Part shown: positions 20,998 to 33,122 of the stretch, one piece after another | Layout of the letters: each line of letters begins with the position of its first letter | How positions within the stretch are numbered: the first letter of the stretch is position 1 | Assembly: GCF_902459465.1 (NCBI RefSeq) | Contig: NW_022985696.1 | Coordinates: 490,963 to 554,962, forward strand | Length of the DNA stretch: 64,000 bases | Direction of reading: 5' to 3' | Origin: Asterias rubens | Taxonomy: Eukaryota; Echinodermata; Asteroidea; Forcipulatida; Asteriidae | Position numbers and translations under genes: made by a program | Notes under the pieces: generated by a model | The model's input: the letters and a program-made list of their open reading frames with translations, nothing else | Databases searched by the model: none | Told to the model about the DNA's origin: nothing

Positions 20998-23900
20998 GAC
21001 TTTTTAATCGGGTGAAAGTCCCTCTCCAACAGCCTGGGGCTCTCTAGTATGACTTTAAGTAGAAGATTGTCCGTGTAGTCTTCAAGCTCTCGGACGTATC
21101 TTTGCCGATCTCGTAGAAGTTGCTCTTTAAGTAGGAGCCGCCGAATGAGAGCCTGAAATATTAAGAGATGATGATGTTTATTTGCTTTCTTTTGTACATA
21201 CTGTTGGCCTTTAGTTGTACATTCTTGCTAAAGATGAAGTATGTAACTAATGGCCCCAATGGCAGTCTAAAAGATTACTACACAGGCAGTCTGTATTACT
21301 ACTGCCCTAGCCCAAATAGGTACTAGTCTATGTTACTACTGACCTAGCCCAATAAGGTACCAGTCAATATTACTACTGCCCTAGCCCAAAGATGTACTAG
21401 TCTACATGTACTACTGCCTTAGCCCCAAAAGGTACTACTGTATATTAATACTGCCATAGCCAAGGGGCACTAGTCTACAAGTATATTACTACTGCCCTAG
21501 CCCAAAGATGTACTAGTCTACATGTACTACTGCCCTAGCCCAAAAAGGTACTAGTATACACATTTTGACTTGCAACGAGGTAACTAGTACAGTCTATTCC
21601 CACGAGGGACTTTGAGTGACCAGAAGAACGACCTATTTCCCGAGGCCGAGGGAAATAGGCCCCTCTTCTGGTCACTCACAGGCCTGCGGGGGAATAGACT
21701 GTACTATTTACCAATTATGCCAGTCAATATATGTTTTATAACACAGCTCGGTCTTAAATGTCAAATAAGAACAGAAATCTGGAAAAGAGCACCAGACTAT
21801 CTCAATGAACTTGTTTCACAATACATTCCTCAATGCAGCCTGAGATTTTTTTAATTTTTTTTTTTTTATGCAAGTCGCCAGACACACAAGGCCCGAAGGC
21901 CACTTCAAGGTGTTGGCTACAATTATTTTTGTCCAGAGGCCATTGCCACCTACTCCTAGGGCTGAAACAGCATTACCCCTTTTACAGTCCGTACGGATGT
22001 ACATGTGTAGGCTTGGGTATCATCAGTCCGAAGCCTGGCCGGTAGAGCAGAAAGCACTACCTCCCCAATTTTATGTAGCAAGTATCACGACCGGAATTCG
22101 AACCCACACTCTGCTGATCAAACAGCAGCGCTTGAATCCGGTGCTCTTAACCGCTCGGCCACGAGATCATCAAACAAGTGTCTTCTTGTGACACCGAGGA
22201 CACACACCTCTTATGGTAATAGGGCTTTTCCATATGCAGCACCAACCCTCTGGAGTACTCGACCAATAGGCATTCACAGAGCTTCAATCTGTGCCTTTTT
22301 GTAACAAGTTGATACACAATTTGAAACCATTCAAGTGAATGGTATTGAATGGTATGATAGCTAGCTGTGCACACAGTTGGTTCCCCAAATGGTTTTGAAT
22401 GGTGGTGCAGCTGGTACAGAATCCTATGGGGATTGTTTTAAGTGGTGCATCAAGGATCCCACTTTGTCATGACTGAGTGATATCAGGCAGTGTGGGGGTG
22501 ACCAATCTGTCCTTGGCTACGAGGTTTACCATACACTGTGTCACAGGCATGTGAGTAACTATCCATGAAAAAAAGAGGAAAAGAGAAAACTGGACAAGAT
22601 AAAAAGAGGAAAAGATACTATTCCTATACTTTTGTACACAGAAAGCGAAGAAAAAAAGAGGAAAGTCAAAAAAAAAAAAAAGAAAAGGAAATCAGCTGAA
22701 AAGAGGAAGTCTCACATGCCTGGTTAGACAGCTTGCTGACCATCTGAAACCATTCGGCTACGGTAATGCACACACGTACAGTGCATGCACAGCTCAAAAT
22801 CATCTAGATGGTTTTGAGTGGTCGTACAGCTTATCAGCAACCCTGCTCAAATGCTACTGCCATGTGTGTACAAAAACGATGGGGTTGTAAACGTTAGTGA
22901 ATTTTGAATGGTTTTGGATGGTGTATCAGTAAGAGGATTAGACACATTTAAAGCCATTATACACTTTCGGTACAGAAAAAAAAGAAAAAAGTTCACTGAT
23001 TGACAAATAATTTACAGGGTTTACAGAAGGTAATGGTGAAAGATTTCTCTTGAAATGTTATTCCATGAAATGCCTTACTTTTTTAGAAAACATTAAAACA
23101 ATATCAATTCTCGATAGCGAGAATTACGGATTTATTTTAAACACATGTCATGACACGGCGAAACATGCGGACACAAGAGTGGGTTTTCCCGTTATTTTCT
23201 TCCGACTCCGATGACCGATTGAGCCTAAATTTTCACAGGTTTGTTATTTTATATGTAAGTTGTGATACACGAAGTGTGGGACTTGGACAATACTGTTTAC
23301 CGAAAGTGTATAATGGCTTTAAGTTACAACTGAAGAACTATTTGTTTCCTATGTAAGTCACGTTAATTAGGCACTTTTTAGATCCTTTTCTTTGCACAAA
23401 ATTTTCTGTTTCGGTTTCTTTTTTTTCTCCAGTGCCTCATAATAGTTTTACTAGATAGATGGCGCTATGTACATGTAAATGCTTAGTATTATTGTATATT
23501 TGGTTTGCAGTAATGGGTAACACCATGTGTGTATCTACTTGCCAGGTAGAGCTTGTTCTTAGAGAACTGTCTTGCTTTATATTTGGTTTGCGGTAACACC
23601 ATGTGTGTATCTACTTGCCAGGTAGAGCTTGTTCTTAGAGAACTGTCTTGCTCTATTCTACTGCCCTAACATAGGATGAGAACTGCCTTTAGCTACCGGG
23701 AAACCTTGGTAGTCTAGTTGGTAAGACACTGCTCTAGAATTGCAAGAGTCGTGGGTTCAAATCCCACCCGAGTAACATGTCTGTGATATTATTTTCACAG
23801 GACTAGGGAAAGTACTGAGCATACAGTGCTAACAGTAACACATCGGTTTATGGGTACAGGACTAGGGAAAGTACTGAGTATACAGTGCTAACAGTAACAC

Positions 23901-25869
23901 ATCGGTTTATGGGTACAGGACTAGGGAAAGTACTGAGCATACAGTGCTAACAGTAACACATCGGTTTATGGGTACAGGACTAGGGAAAGTACTGAGCATA
24001 CAGTGCTAACAGTAACACATCGGTTTATGGGTACAGGACTAGGGAAAGTACTGAGCATACAGTGCTAACAGTAACACATCGGTTTATGGGTACAGGACTA
24101 GGGAAAGTACTGAGCATACAGTGCTAACAGTAACACATCGGTTTATGGGTACAGGACTAGGGAAAGTACTGAGCATACAGTGCTAACAGTAACACATCGG
24201 TTTATGGGTACAGGACTAGGGAAAGTACTGAGCATACAGTGCTAACAGTAACACATCGGTTTATGGGTACAGGACTCGGGAAAGTACTGAGCATACAGTG
24301 CTAACAGTAACACATCGGTTTATGGGTACAGGACTAGGGAAAGTACTGAGCATACAGTGCTAACAGTAACACATCGGTTTATGGGTACAGGACTAGGGAA
24401 AGTACTGAGCATACAGTGCTAACAGTAACACATCGGTTTATGGGTACAGGACTAGGGAAAGTACTGAGCATACAGTGCTAACAGTAACACATCGGTTTAT
24501 GGGTACAGGACTAGGGAAAGTACTGAGTATACAGTGCTAACAGTAACACATCGGTTTATGGGTACAGGACTAGGGAAAGTACTGAGCATACAGTGCTAAC
24601 AGTAACACATCGGTTTATGGGTACAGGACTAGGGAAAGTACTGAGCATACAGTGCTAACAGTAACACATCGGTTTATGGGTACAGGACTAGGGAAAGTAC
24701 TGAGCATACAGTGCTAACAGTAACACATCGGTTTATGGGTACAGGACTAGGGAAAGTACTGAGCATACAGTGCTAACAGTAACACATCGGTTTATGGGTA
24801 CAGGACTAGGGAAAGTACTGAGCATACAGTGCTAACAGTAACACATCGGTTTATGGGTACAGGACTAGGGAAAGTACTGAGCATACAGTGCTAACAGTAA
24901 CACATCGGTTTATGGGTACAGGACTAGGGAAAGTACTGAGCATACAGTGCTAACAGTAACACATCGGTTTATGGGTACAGGACTCGGGAAAGTACTGAGC
25001 ATACAGTGCTAACAGTAACACATCGGTTTATGGGTACAGGACTAGGGAAAGTACTGAGTATACAGTGCTAACAGTAACACATCGGTTTATGGGTACAGGA
25101 CTAGGGAAAGTACTGAGCATACAGTGCTAACAGTAACACATCGGTTTATGGGTACAGGACTAGGGAAAGTACTGAGCATACAGTGCTAACAGTAACACAT
25201 CGGTTTATGGGTACAGGACTAGGGAAAGTACTGAGCATACAGTGCTAACAGTAACACATCGGTTTATGGGTACAGGACTAGGGAAAGTACTGAGCATACA
25301 GTGCTAACAGTAACACATCGGTTTATGGGTACAGGACTAGGGAAAGTACTGAGCATACAGTGCTAACAGTAACACATCGGTTTATGGGTACAGGACTAGG
25401 GAAAGTACTGAGCATACAGTGCTAACAGTAACACATCGGTTTATGGGTACAGGACTAGGGAAAGTACTGAGCATACAGTGCTAACAGTAACACATCGGTT
25501 TAAGTAAAAACCTATATCATTATTAGGCCACATACACATTTTTTTTTTGATCGTCCTTTTTATTTTGCGCATGGCAGAGGGAGGAAGGTTTTTTTTTTAC
25601 TTTGAAGTGTTGTTGACATGCCAAAATATGAAATCAAGAACAACGAAATCATCACAATCACTATAAAACAGAGGGTTTGTGTGTTTTTGATGTTTTCAAT
25701 AGTTTTGTCAAACAAATTTAACTCCTAAATGACATTTTCTGTAAACAACTAAGCACAGTGTAGCTCAAGTAAATATTTGAAGAATTGTTCTTGCTTTGCC
25801 AACATGGATAAAAACCTGAACTTTAAAACTCTTTCAAACCTGTACATTTGAAAAGGTTGTTTTTCCATG

Positions 25870-25908
<39 letters not shown>

Positions 25909-28900
25909 GGTAGGGGGGTTTTGAATCAATTTTTCTTTTTTTATGTGGCCTTATTGTTATTATTATTACCTCTTTTGTCATGTTCATATACTGAGATGGT
26001 AACGGCTTCTGCTGTTCACCTGCGTCCTCTCTTGTTCCGTAGCCGCCCACAGCAGAGGGGTCAAAGGTTACGCAGACATTGCTTTTACGAAGTGAGGGTA
26101 GACCACTTCTGAACGAGTGTCGCATTTTTATATCTGAAAACAAAAAATGTAAGAAATCAGCCATTTTAATTTTGGTTTTTAACCCAAGCATTCTGGAAAG
26201 TACTGAGTATACAGTGCTAACACACATCGGTGTATGGGTAAAAACTAAAATTAATAAGTCAACCATTTGCGAGTTAGATTTGAATAATGTCTGGTACAAT
26301 GACTTGCTTTAGTCACAATGTACTGCCCTTACACTTGAATTACTCAGACTATAGAGACAGTTGCTACTGTATCTGAAATGGTTCAGGGCAAGCTTCTGTA
26401 TAGCAACCTCCAGATGAGCAACTGTCTTGTTAGTCTGAAGAATTCAAATTTAAGCAGTGACTTGTGATAAAGCACATCATCGACCAGACAATGGGTGCGT
26501 TCGTTTAGCTCCCCTGGGTCTACCCCGGTGTGTGGCGTTTTTTTTTTCCAGGACGAGCGTGGGTAACTATCTGCACACGTTTGTCTTGGAAAAAAAACCT
26601 CCACACACCGGGGTCGACCCAGGGAAGCTAAACGAACGCACCCGATATTAAAACCTAACACGCAAATGGCTTATTCAAAACTTCACTTGAAAATGGTCCA
26701 CATACATGTACATGTACATGTAACAGAAAAGCTACATCAAAAAAGAGGCTAAAGTAAAACATCATTTTCGTCAGGCAACTCACACCTGTTATCTCCATGT
26801 AATTCCTTTTCCAAATGTTGGGCTTGAATGGATCATGCATAATCATACTTCAATGTAAACACACCCACTCAGTGAAAGGATGTATACTTTCAGAGTTTTT
26901 GTGGCCAAAACATAGAAAAAGAACACAGAGACAAACTGTGTGTGCTTTCAGATACTTGATTTTGGAACCTCAAAATCTAATTCCGAGGTCTCGAAATACA
27001 ATTCGTGGAAAACTACATTACTTCAGAGGGAGCAGTTCCTCACAATGTTTTGTACTTCCAACAGCTCTCCATTGCTCAATACCAAGTAAGTTTTTATGCT
27101 AACAGTTATACCAAAAGTGTCCATTGCCTTTAAGGATTAAATTAAATAGATAACCTTCCGTCGAGGATTGCCCTGAATCTGCCCCTTGCTGACTGCCCCC
27201 TCCACCATGATGCCCCGCCCTCTGTGGGTCCGTCTGTGAGAACATGACTTGCAGGGGTATGTGATCCTCCGAAATGGACCTCAATGGGTAAGAAAGAGGG
27301 CGTGGCTCTCTTGCCACGGGCGTGGCATGTAGGTCTGAAGTAGACGCAATGCGGTTCCGCCGTGGCACGTCTTGGGGTAGTTGCGGCGGGGGGCGTGAGG
27401 GTTCATCACAAGGCGAACGTTGGGCTGATGGGTCGGTACAGGGTAGTTGCTGCTGAGGGTCTTCTGTAGGCAGACTTGAAGCACTGCTGTACGGACTGTC
27501 TGATGTGTCTTTGTGTGGAGTCTGTATAAATTAAACAGGAAATCGATAACAGTTTTGGAGGCTAATCTACTGTATACACTTTGTAGTCACCAGAACAAGT
27601 CACATCACTCTTGCTGATAGAGCCTTCTCGGCATAGACTATATTGAATATGACGTCACCATTCACATATCTGACCTACAAGATGGCGCCTGTGCACGTGT
27701 GCGTGCGTGCATGTGGCGTAGAAATCAAACTGGGAATGTTGTGTGCTGCGTGTTTCGATGATGTACGCGTTTGCCCTACAAGATGACGACTTTTCATAGC
27801 AAAAAGGGGTTATTCAATACGGTTTATACATATGGACCCAAAATGGACCCAAAATATGCTCGACGTAAGCGCAGAGTAACTTTTCAAAAGCGATAGCTTC
27901 TGAATGCGGCACCTCATTCCTTGCCTATCACGCGCAAACCGAGTACTTGAGATAAAGGTCTAGGGAACAAAACTCTTACCTTTTCTCGCTTCAAAGAACC
28001 GAATGCATTCTTCATCTTTTTCCTCAATCCTTTCTTTCGGCTCTTCCCCGTACTCTCGATGGATTCTTCGGAACCAAAGTTCTCTGAAGCGTTAAAGGAG
28101 GCCGTTCTCCTGACAGAGGTAGGGCTGTCCGACGTGAAGGAGTCTGATGCCTGCAAACACAGAACGCTGAATTTGATGTTTTGAGCATAGAGTTAAAGGA
28201 TTTGGGTACTTTTTGTGACACAAACACAATGTCCACCGGTTTACATGAAACTTACACCGTTTGAAGATAATGATAGTTCAAAGCGTTCCTCATAAGACAA
28301 CTTGACGAGGTGCTGTAGTTTTTGAGAATCGCGTAAAACAATTAGAAGAAAATACGTTTTTATAGGCAAAAAATAATTTTCGTCTCATGATCACAAAGAC
28401 GAAAATTATGTTCATTACATCAGTTTTATTTCTCAACAACTACAGCACCTCAGCAAATAATATTTTCAGGGAAGCTTTCTACTATCAATTTCTTCAAACT
28501 GTGTGAGTTTAATGTAAATCTGTGGACATTGTGCTTTTTGTCCTACAAAAAGTATATAGACCCTTTAAATATAAGAACTAGAGGGCGCAATGATGATGCT
28601 GCGTGCACAAACGCAACGGGACCGCAATGAGAAACTCACGCCATTTCGTAACAACGTTGTACGCGCGTTGAATACAAAGTACCAGTTGGTGTGTGTTTTA
28701 TGTTACCTTTAAGTGATGCTATTATGTCCACTTACAAATTGGCTACACACCGAGCCACGTATCTAGGCCAGTGGACCCTCTAGTTCTTATGTGAAACTTT
28801 ATGGTTTTGAAATTGAGACTCAGCTGCAGTGTAAATTTCAATTCAACTATTTTAGTGAGAAATTACCCCTTTGTCAAAAACGTTGTGATGGTTGTCAAAA

Positions 28901-31900
28901 ACAACATGCAATAGTAATGATATTTGGCATCACGTGAAGGACAATCCTCCAATCAAATGGCAAGGACCTGTTTGGGTAATCTATGATAATTGATACCGTT
29001 ACCTTCCCACTGTCGTTGGAGATGGACTTCACTCTCTCCGGTACCATAAAGTCTGACGGTGGACCTCCGTCTCGGTGGGGTGCAATGTAGTTTTTAATGC
29101 GAGACATCGTCAATTTACTTCTCATACCTCCTGAGTGGCAAACAAAAATTTCTCCTTAAGGCCATTGGACACTTTCGGTAAACAGTATTGTTCAAGGCCC
29201 ACACATCGTGTATCACAACTTCTATATAAAATGACAAACCTGTGAAAATTTAGGCTCAATCGGTCATCGGAGTCGGGAAAAAATAACGGGAAAACCCACC
29301 CTTGTTTTCGCACTTTTCGCCGTGTTATGACATGTGTTAACAATAAATCGGTAATTCTCGCTATAGAGAATTGATATTGTTTAATGTTTTCTCAAAAAGT
29401 AAAGCATTTCATGGAATAATATTTCAAGCGAAGTCTTTCACCATTACCTTCTGTAAACCCTGTAAGTTATTTGTAAATCTGTAAAAAAAAAAAAAAAATC
29501 TGTTCCGCAAGTGTCCAATGGCTTTAAAGGAAAGGTATAGTTTGGTAATTACTCAAAACAAATATTGTCATAAAAACTTACTTGGTAACGAGTAATGGAG
29601 AGATGTTGATAGTACAAAATATTATGAGAAACGGCTCCTTCTGAAGTGGCGTAGATTTTTTAAAAAGAGGTAATTTCTCACTAAAAATTTTAGTGAGAAA
29701 TTAAAAGACTTCTAGCCAGAAGTCTTTTATTTCAATCTGAAAACACACACATTCGTTCAACAAGGGTGTTTTTTGTTTCATCATTTTCTCGCAACTTTGA
29801 TGAATAATTGAGCCAAAATTTTCACAGGCTTGTTATTTTAAGCTTATGTCGGGATACACCAAGTGAGAGACTGGTCTTCGACAATTACCAATAGTGTCCA
29901 GTGCCTTTCACCAAAATCTCTTTTAATCACCCATTTCACTCTCATCAGCTAATATCATTAAAGGCACTGGACACCTTTGATAATTGTCAAAGACCAATCT
30001 TCTCACTCAACATGCACAAAATAACGAACCTGTGAAAATTTAAATTGAATTGGTCTTCGAAGTTGCGAGATGAAAGAAAAAAACACCCTTGTCACCCGAA
30101 GTTGTGTACTTTCAGATGCTTGATTTTGAGACCTCAAAATCTAATTCTGAGGTCTTGAAATCAAATTCATGGAAAATTTCTTCTTTCTCGAAAACTATGT
30201 AGCTTTAGAGAGAGCCGTTTCTCACAATGTTTTAAACTACGACGACTCTGCCAGTTCCAAACAGCCGTTTAAGAACTCGTCACCATTCATTTATTCACTT
30301 TTTAAAAACTAAAACAAAAGCCATAGTACATGCAATTACCTGGTGACATGACAGGCAATGTTGATGACCTCTTGGCCCTGACTGAATGACCTATGACCTC
30401 CGACACATCATCCAAACAAAGATATTCCAAGTTATTATCGAGCACTTCAACTGAGACATCTATCTCGCCGCGATCTTTGACATCTTTCTTTGTTTTGTTT
30501 GGCCGGTGCTGCAGTTTGTACCACCTTGAGAGAAAACAAGAGACTTTAGCCAAAGGGTCTACATGTATGTACTTTTCTTTAACACAAAACACAATGTCCA
30601 CAGATTTACATTAAAGGCAGTGGACACTATTGATTATTACTCAAAATAATTATTAGCACAAAACCTTACTTGGTGATGAGTAAATGGGGAGAGGTTGATA
30701 GTATAAAACGTTGTGAGAAACGGCTCCCTATGAAGTGACATAGTTTTCGAGAAAGAAGTAATTTTCCACGAATTTGATTTCGAGACCTAAAGTTTAGAAT
30801 TTGAGGTCTTGAAATCAAGCATCTGAAAGCACATAACTTTGTGTGACAAGGGTGTTTTTTCTTTCATTCATATCTTGCAACTTCGACGACCGATTGAGCT
30901 CAAATGTTCACAGGTTTGTTATTTTATGCATATGTTTAGATACACCAAGTGAGAAGACTGGTCTTTGACAATTTCCAATAGTGTCCACTGTCTTTAAACT
31001 TACACAGTTTGAAGATAATGATAGTAGAAAGCTTCCCATAAATTATTCCTTACTGAGGTGCTGTAGTTTTTTATAAAATGAGAAAATGTCTCTTTGTCTC
31101 AGTTTTAGCATGTAAAATCGTATTATGATATTTTATGTATTATGATATGTTATGTTTATAATATCAAAACTGGTTAATACGTTTTAACATGCTAAAATAA
31201 TTTTCCTCTCACTGAGACAACAATTATTTTGTTTTACTCATTTCTCAAAAACTACAGCACCTCAGTAAGTAATATTTAAAGGGAAGCTTTCTATCATTAT
31301 CTTCAAACCTTGTAAGTTAAATGTAATTCTGTGGACATTTTGAATAAGTAATTAATTTAGTCATAATGTAAAAGAAACATGAAGGCTTGAAGATTGATAT
31401 AGAGTGATTGCTTAATGTCACTGGACACTACAGTGTATTTGTAATCACTGTAAGCAGACGAAATTACTTGTTAAAGCCATTGGACACTTTCAGAACAGAA
31501 AAAAAAAAAAAAAGTTCACAGATTTACAAATAACTTACAGGATTTACAGAAGGTATGGTGAAAGACTTCTCTTGAAATATTATTCCATGAAATGCTTTAC
31601 TTTTTGAGAAAACATTAAAACAATAACGATTCTCGATATCGAGAATTACGGATTTATTTTAAACACATGTCATGACACGGCGAAATGGCGGAAACAAGGG
31701 TGGGTTTTCCATTTTTTTCTCCCGACTCCAATGGCCAATTGAGCCTAAATTTTCACAGGTTTGTTATTTTATATATAAGTTCGGAAACACGAAGTGTGGG
31801 CCTTGGACAATACTGTTTACCGATCAATGAAGAGCTGTTGATACGTAGTATACAACATTGTGAGAAACAGCTTCCTCTGAAGTAATGTAGTTTTAGAGAA

Positions 31901-33072
31901 AGAAGTAATTTTTCACTAAAATATTTGAATTTGATTTTGAGACCTCAGAATTTGATTTTTATGTCACGAAATCAAGCATCTGAAAGCACTCAACTTTGTG
32001 TGACAAGGGTGTTTTTCCTCCATTGATACCTCGCAACTTCAGACAATTTGAGTTCAAAATTTTTACAGGTTTTTTATTTTGTGTAATGTTGAGACACACC
32101 AAGTGAGAAGACTGGGCTTTGACAATTACTAACGGTGTCCAGTGCCTTAAAATGGCCTCAACATGGTTGAATTATTTCACGAATACATCACTGGAATTCT
32201 TCACTTACATGTACAGAAACAGGGTTAGGGTTACGGACGAGTTATAGTCAGTTGCGCGATGGTCCCGATGGAAATCTTGACACGCGATCATAAAAACACA
32301 CAGTTTATAGGCCCTCAGCGATTTCCATCGCGCGACCATCACGGGCCTGACTGGCTTCATACATGGTAAACCAGACATAAACATCAATAATTAATATGTG
32401 GGTGCGTTCGTTTAGCTGGGTCTAGCCCGCGGTGCTCACTCGGGTGAGCCCCTGACAAGAACTAAACAAGCGATCACTCAGCGCTCTCGTAGTGACATCA
32501 TGCACCTGAGGCCAGCCCCCAAGTGACCCGCTCCACAAACAGTGGCCTGGGGGCTGACCCGGGTGAGCCCCTTGAATGACGTCAAAGCTATTCAAACACA
32601 CCAGGGGCAGTCCAGGGTCAACCAAGGGAAGCTAAACGAACGCACCCTGTGTGCAATCATACAAGTACACAAGGTTTCATATGTGTATATGTACATGTAC
32701 ATTATGGTTAACGACATGCATATTTTGCCCCTCTCCATGATGGGAATAGTCGTGTTTAAACTTTCATAGGCCCTTTTTGAATTCTCGTCTTCGCCTTTGG
32801 ATTCGGCTTCAGACTCAGTTCTCTCGTCTGAACCCCTCAGCACATACGCAAACCAAGCGCAATTGTCAAGACAACCGCGGGGCCAAGCTAGCCTGAGCCG
32901 AATCAAAAGCCGAGGCCAGGGTTTCGTAAAGGCCCATACTTACTTCCTACTGATGGATTGCTTTCCCTGCTCACTCATTGGATGAATTGTTACCATGCCG
33001 AGGAAATCGTCCAATAGCTTTCCTCGATGACAAACCAAGAGCTCCACGCTTGGGTTTCCTTTTGTAATATTA
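20994..33072 (-). CDS. Class I Rab11 family-interacting protein (C2 plus Rab11-binding domain), 5' end missing
   Basis: Seven minus-strand exons with matching phases: 32,944-33,072, 30,340-30,524, 29,003-29,130, 27,980-28,150, 27,155-27,521, 25,970-26,133 and 20,994-21,152 (1,303 nt, about 433 codons). The first two encode the second half of a C2 domain (DDFLGMVTI, then KWYKLQHRPNKTKKD and KDRGEIDVSVE, the signature following C2 strand 7 in class I FIPs). The middle is Ser/Pro rich with KKGLRKKMKNAFGSLKREK. The last exon is the Rab11-binding helix: RQRYVRELEDYTDNLLLKVI followed by LESPRLLE. Class I FIPs link Rab11/Rab25 vesicles of the recycling endosome to membranes and motors. The first exon (N-terminal C2) was not found. 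The donor at 27,155 (GTTATC) is weak. The TAA stop overlaps a TTAA MITE insertion site, so the 3' UTR begins with transposon sequence. Which vertebrate paralogue (FIP1, FIP2 or FIP5) it matches is undecided. Confidence 0.86.
21270..21560. repeat. Short degenerate tandem repeat (TACTACTGCCCTAGCCCAAA)
   Basis: About six units of 45-60 bp containing ACTACTGCC(C/T)TAGCCCAAA and GGTACTAGTCTA, with variable spacing. Confidence 0.75.
21560..21705. mobile_element. Short inverted-repeat element
   Basis: CAGTCTATTCCCACGAGGGA, GAGTGACCAGAAGAACG and CTATTTCCCGAGGCC each return in reverse complement by 21,705, giving an almost fully paired hairpin. Confidence 0.7.
21860..22175 (-). mobile_element. SINE with tRNA-Leu-like head
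   Basis: Minus-strand head at 22,085-22,166: GTGGCCGAGCGGTTAAGAGC (A box) and GTGGGTTCGAATTCCGGTC (B box), with a long variable arm. Its body runs left to a T-rich tract at about 21,845. The second copy is 34,700-35,006. Confidence 0.75.
22948..23322. mobile_element. MITE family 2, full length, reverse orientation
   Basis: TTAAAGCCATTATACACTTT to CGAAAGTGTATAATGGCTTTAA, TTAA at both ends; central AATTCTCGATAGCGAGAATT. Confidence 0.85.
23705..23776 (+). mobile_element. tRNA-like SINE core
   Basis: GGTAGTCTAGTTGGTAAGAC and GTGGGTTCAAATCCCACCC resemble A and B boxes. It stands directly upstream of the 59-bp array. The missing D-loop base and lack of a clear acceptor stem argue against a working tRNA gene. 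Confidence 0.6.
23796..25502. repeat. 59-bp minisatellite, about 29 copies
   Basis: Unit parts: ACAGGACTAGGGAAAGTACT, GAGCATACAGTGCTAACAGT, AACACATCGGTTTATGGGT. Units are nearly identical (only an A/C in GGACT(A/C)GGG and a C/T in GAG(C/T)ATAC vary). It sits in Rab11-FIP intron sequence between 25,970 and 21,152. Confidence 0.97.
25871..25904. repeat. Poly-A tract
   Basis: About 34 consecutive A residues on the plus strand, interrupted by nothing, about 65 bp from the donor of the Rab11-FIP exon at 25,970. Confidence 0.95.
26195..26245. mobile_element. Tail fragment of the tRNA-like SINE
   Basis: TCTGGAAAGTACTGAGTATA and CACACATCGGTGTATGGGTA are the single-copy form of the 59-bp unit. Confidence 0.6.
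26490..26643. mobile_element. MITE family 5, short perfect palindrome
   Basis: GGGTGCGTTCGTTTAGCTCC and GAAGCTAAACGAACGCACCC ends; the inner GGTGTGTGG/CCACACACC arms pair across a short loop. Confidence 0.8.
26930..27133. mobile_element. MITE family 1, right-half copy, 22 bp from a Rab11-FIP donor
   Basis: Central hairpin, GAGGGAGCAGTTCCTCACAA, and right end AAAGTGTCCATTGCCTTTAA. The exon donor is at 27,155. Confidence 0.75.
28193..28568. mobile_element. MITE family 3, full length
   Basis: TTAAAGGATTTGGGTACTTT to AAAGTATATAGACCCTTTAA, TTAA at both ends. It lies in the Rab11-FIP intron, 43 bp from the exon acceptor at 28,150. Confidence 0.85.
29156..29527. mobile_element. MITE family 2, full length
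   Basis: TTAAGGCCATTGGACACTTT to GCAAGTGTCCAATGGCTTTAA. It starts 26 bp from the Rab11-FIP exon at 29,130 and shares its right TTAA with the next MITE. Confidence 0.85.
29524..29910. mobile_element. MITE family 1, divergent subtype
   Basis: GGTATAGTTTGGTAATTACT to CCAATAGTGTCCAGTGCCTTT. The centre has AAAAGACTTCTAGCCAGAAG in place of the usual hairpin. Confidence 0.75.
29958..30300. mobile_element. Chimeric MITE: family 1 left, foldback family B right end
   Basis: Starts TTAAAGGCACTGGACACCTT with the family 1 centre. After TTTTAAACTACGACGACTCT it continues CAGTTCCAAACAGCCG...CCATTCATTTATTC, as in the foldback at 10,640. Confidence 0.65.
30555..31350. mobile_element. MITE family 3 copy split by a nested family 1 MITE
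   Basis: Left piece ends CAATGTCCACAGATTTACA at 30,610; right piece resumes ACTTACACAGTTTGAAGATA at 30,998. The outer element would read continuously across one TTAA. Confidence 0.85.
30611..30997. mobile_element. MITE family 1, full length, nested in family 3
   Basis: TTAAAGGCAGTGGACACTAT to GTGTCCACTGTCTTTAA with the TTAA duplicated at the insertion point. Confidence 0.9.
31471..32150. mobile_element. Chimera: family 2 left part fused to family 1 right part
   Basis: 31,471-31,823 is family 2 up to CAATACTGTTTACCGA. The sequence then becomes family 1 (TGAAGAGCTGTTGATACG to ACGGTGTCCAGTGCCTTAA) without the normal end of one or start of the other. Confidence 0.75.
32230..32350. mobile_element. 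Short inverted-repeat element (second copy of 1,470-1,607)
   Basis: GAGTTATAGTCAGTTGCGCG and GATTTCCATCGCGCGACCAT arms. Confidence 0.55.
32400..32648. mobile_element. MITE family 5, full length
   Basis: GGGTGCGTTCGTTTAGCTGG to AAGCTAAACGAACGCACCC, with inner GCTCACTCGGGTGAGCCCCT arm. Confidence 0.8.
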
Positions 33073-33122
33073 CTGCCAAAAAAAGAAAATGTAGGAAAAA
33101 AAAACATACTGAATAAGTTTGT

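Noticed and set aside
22085-22166. Functional tRNA-Leu gene (also 34,925-35,006)
   Set aside because: It is the head of a SINE with a body and a second copy; not a stand-alone gene.
23796-25502. CRISPR-like regular repeats
   Set aside because: Units are contiguous 59-bp copies with no unique spacers, in a eukaryotic intron; it is a minisatellite.
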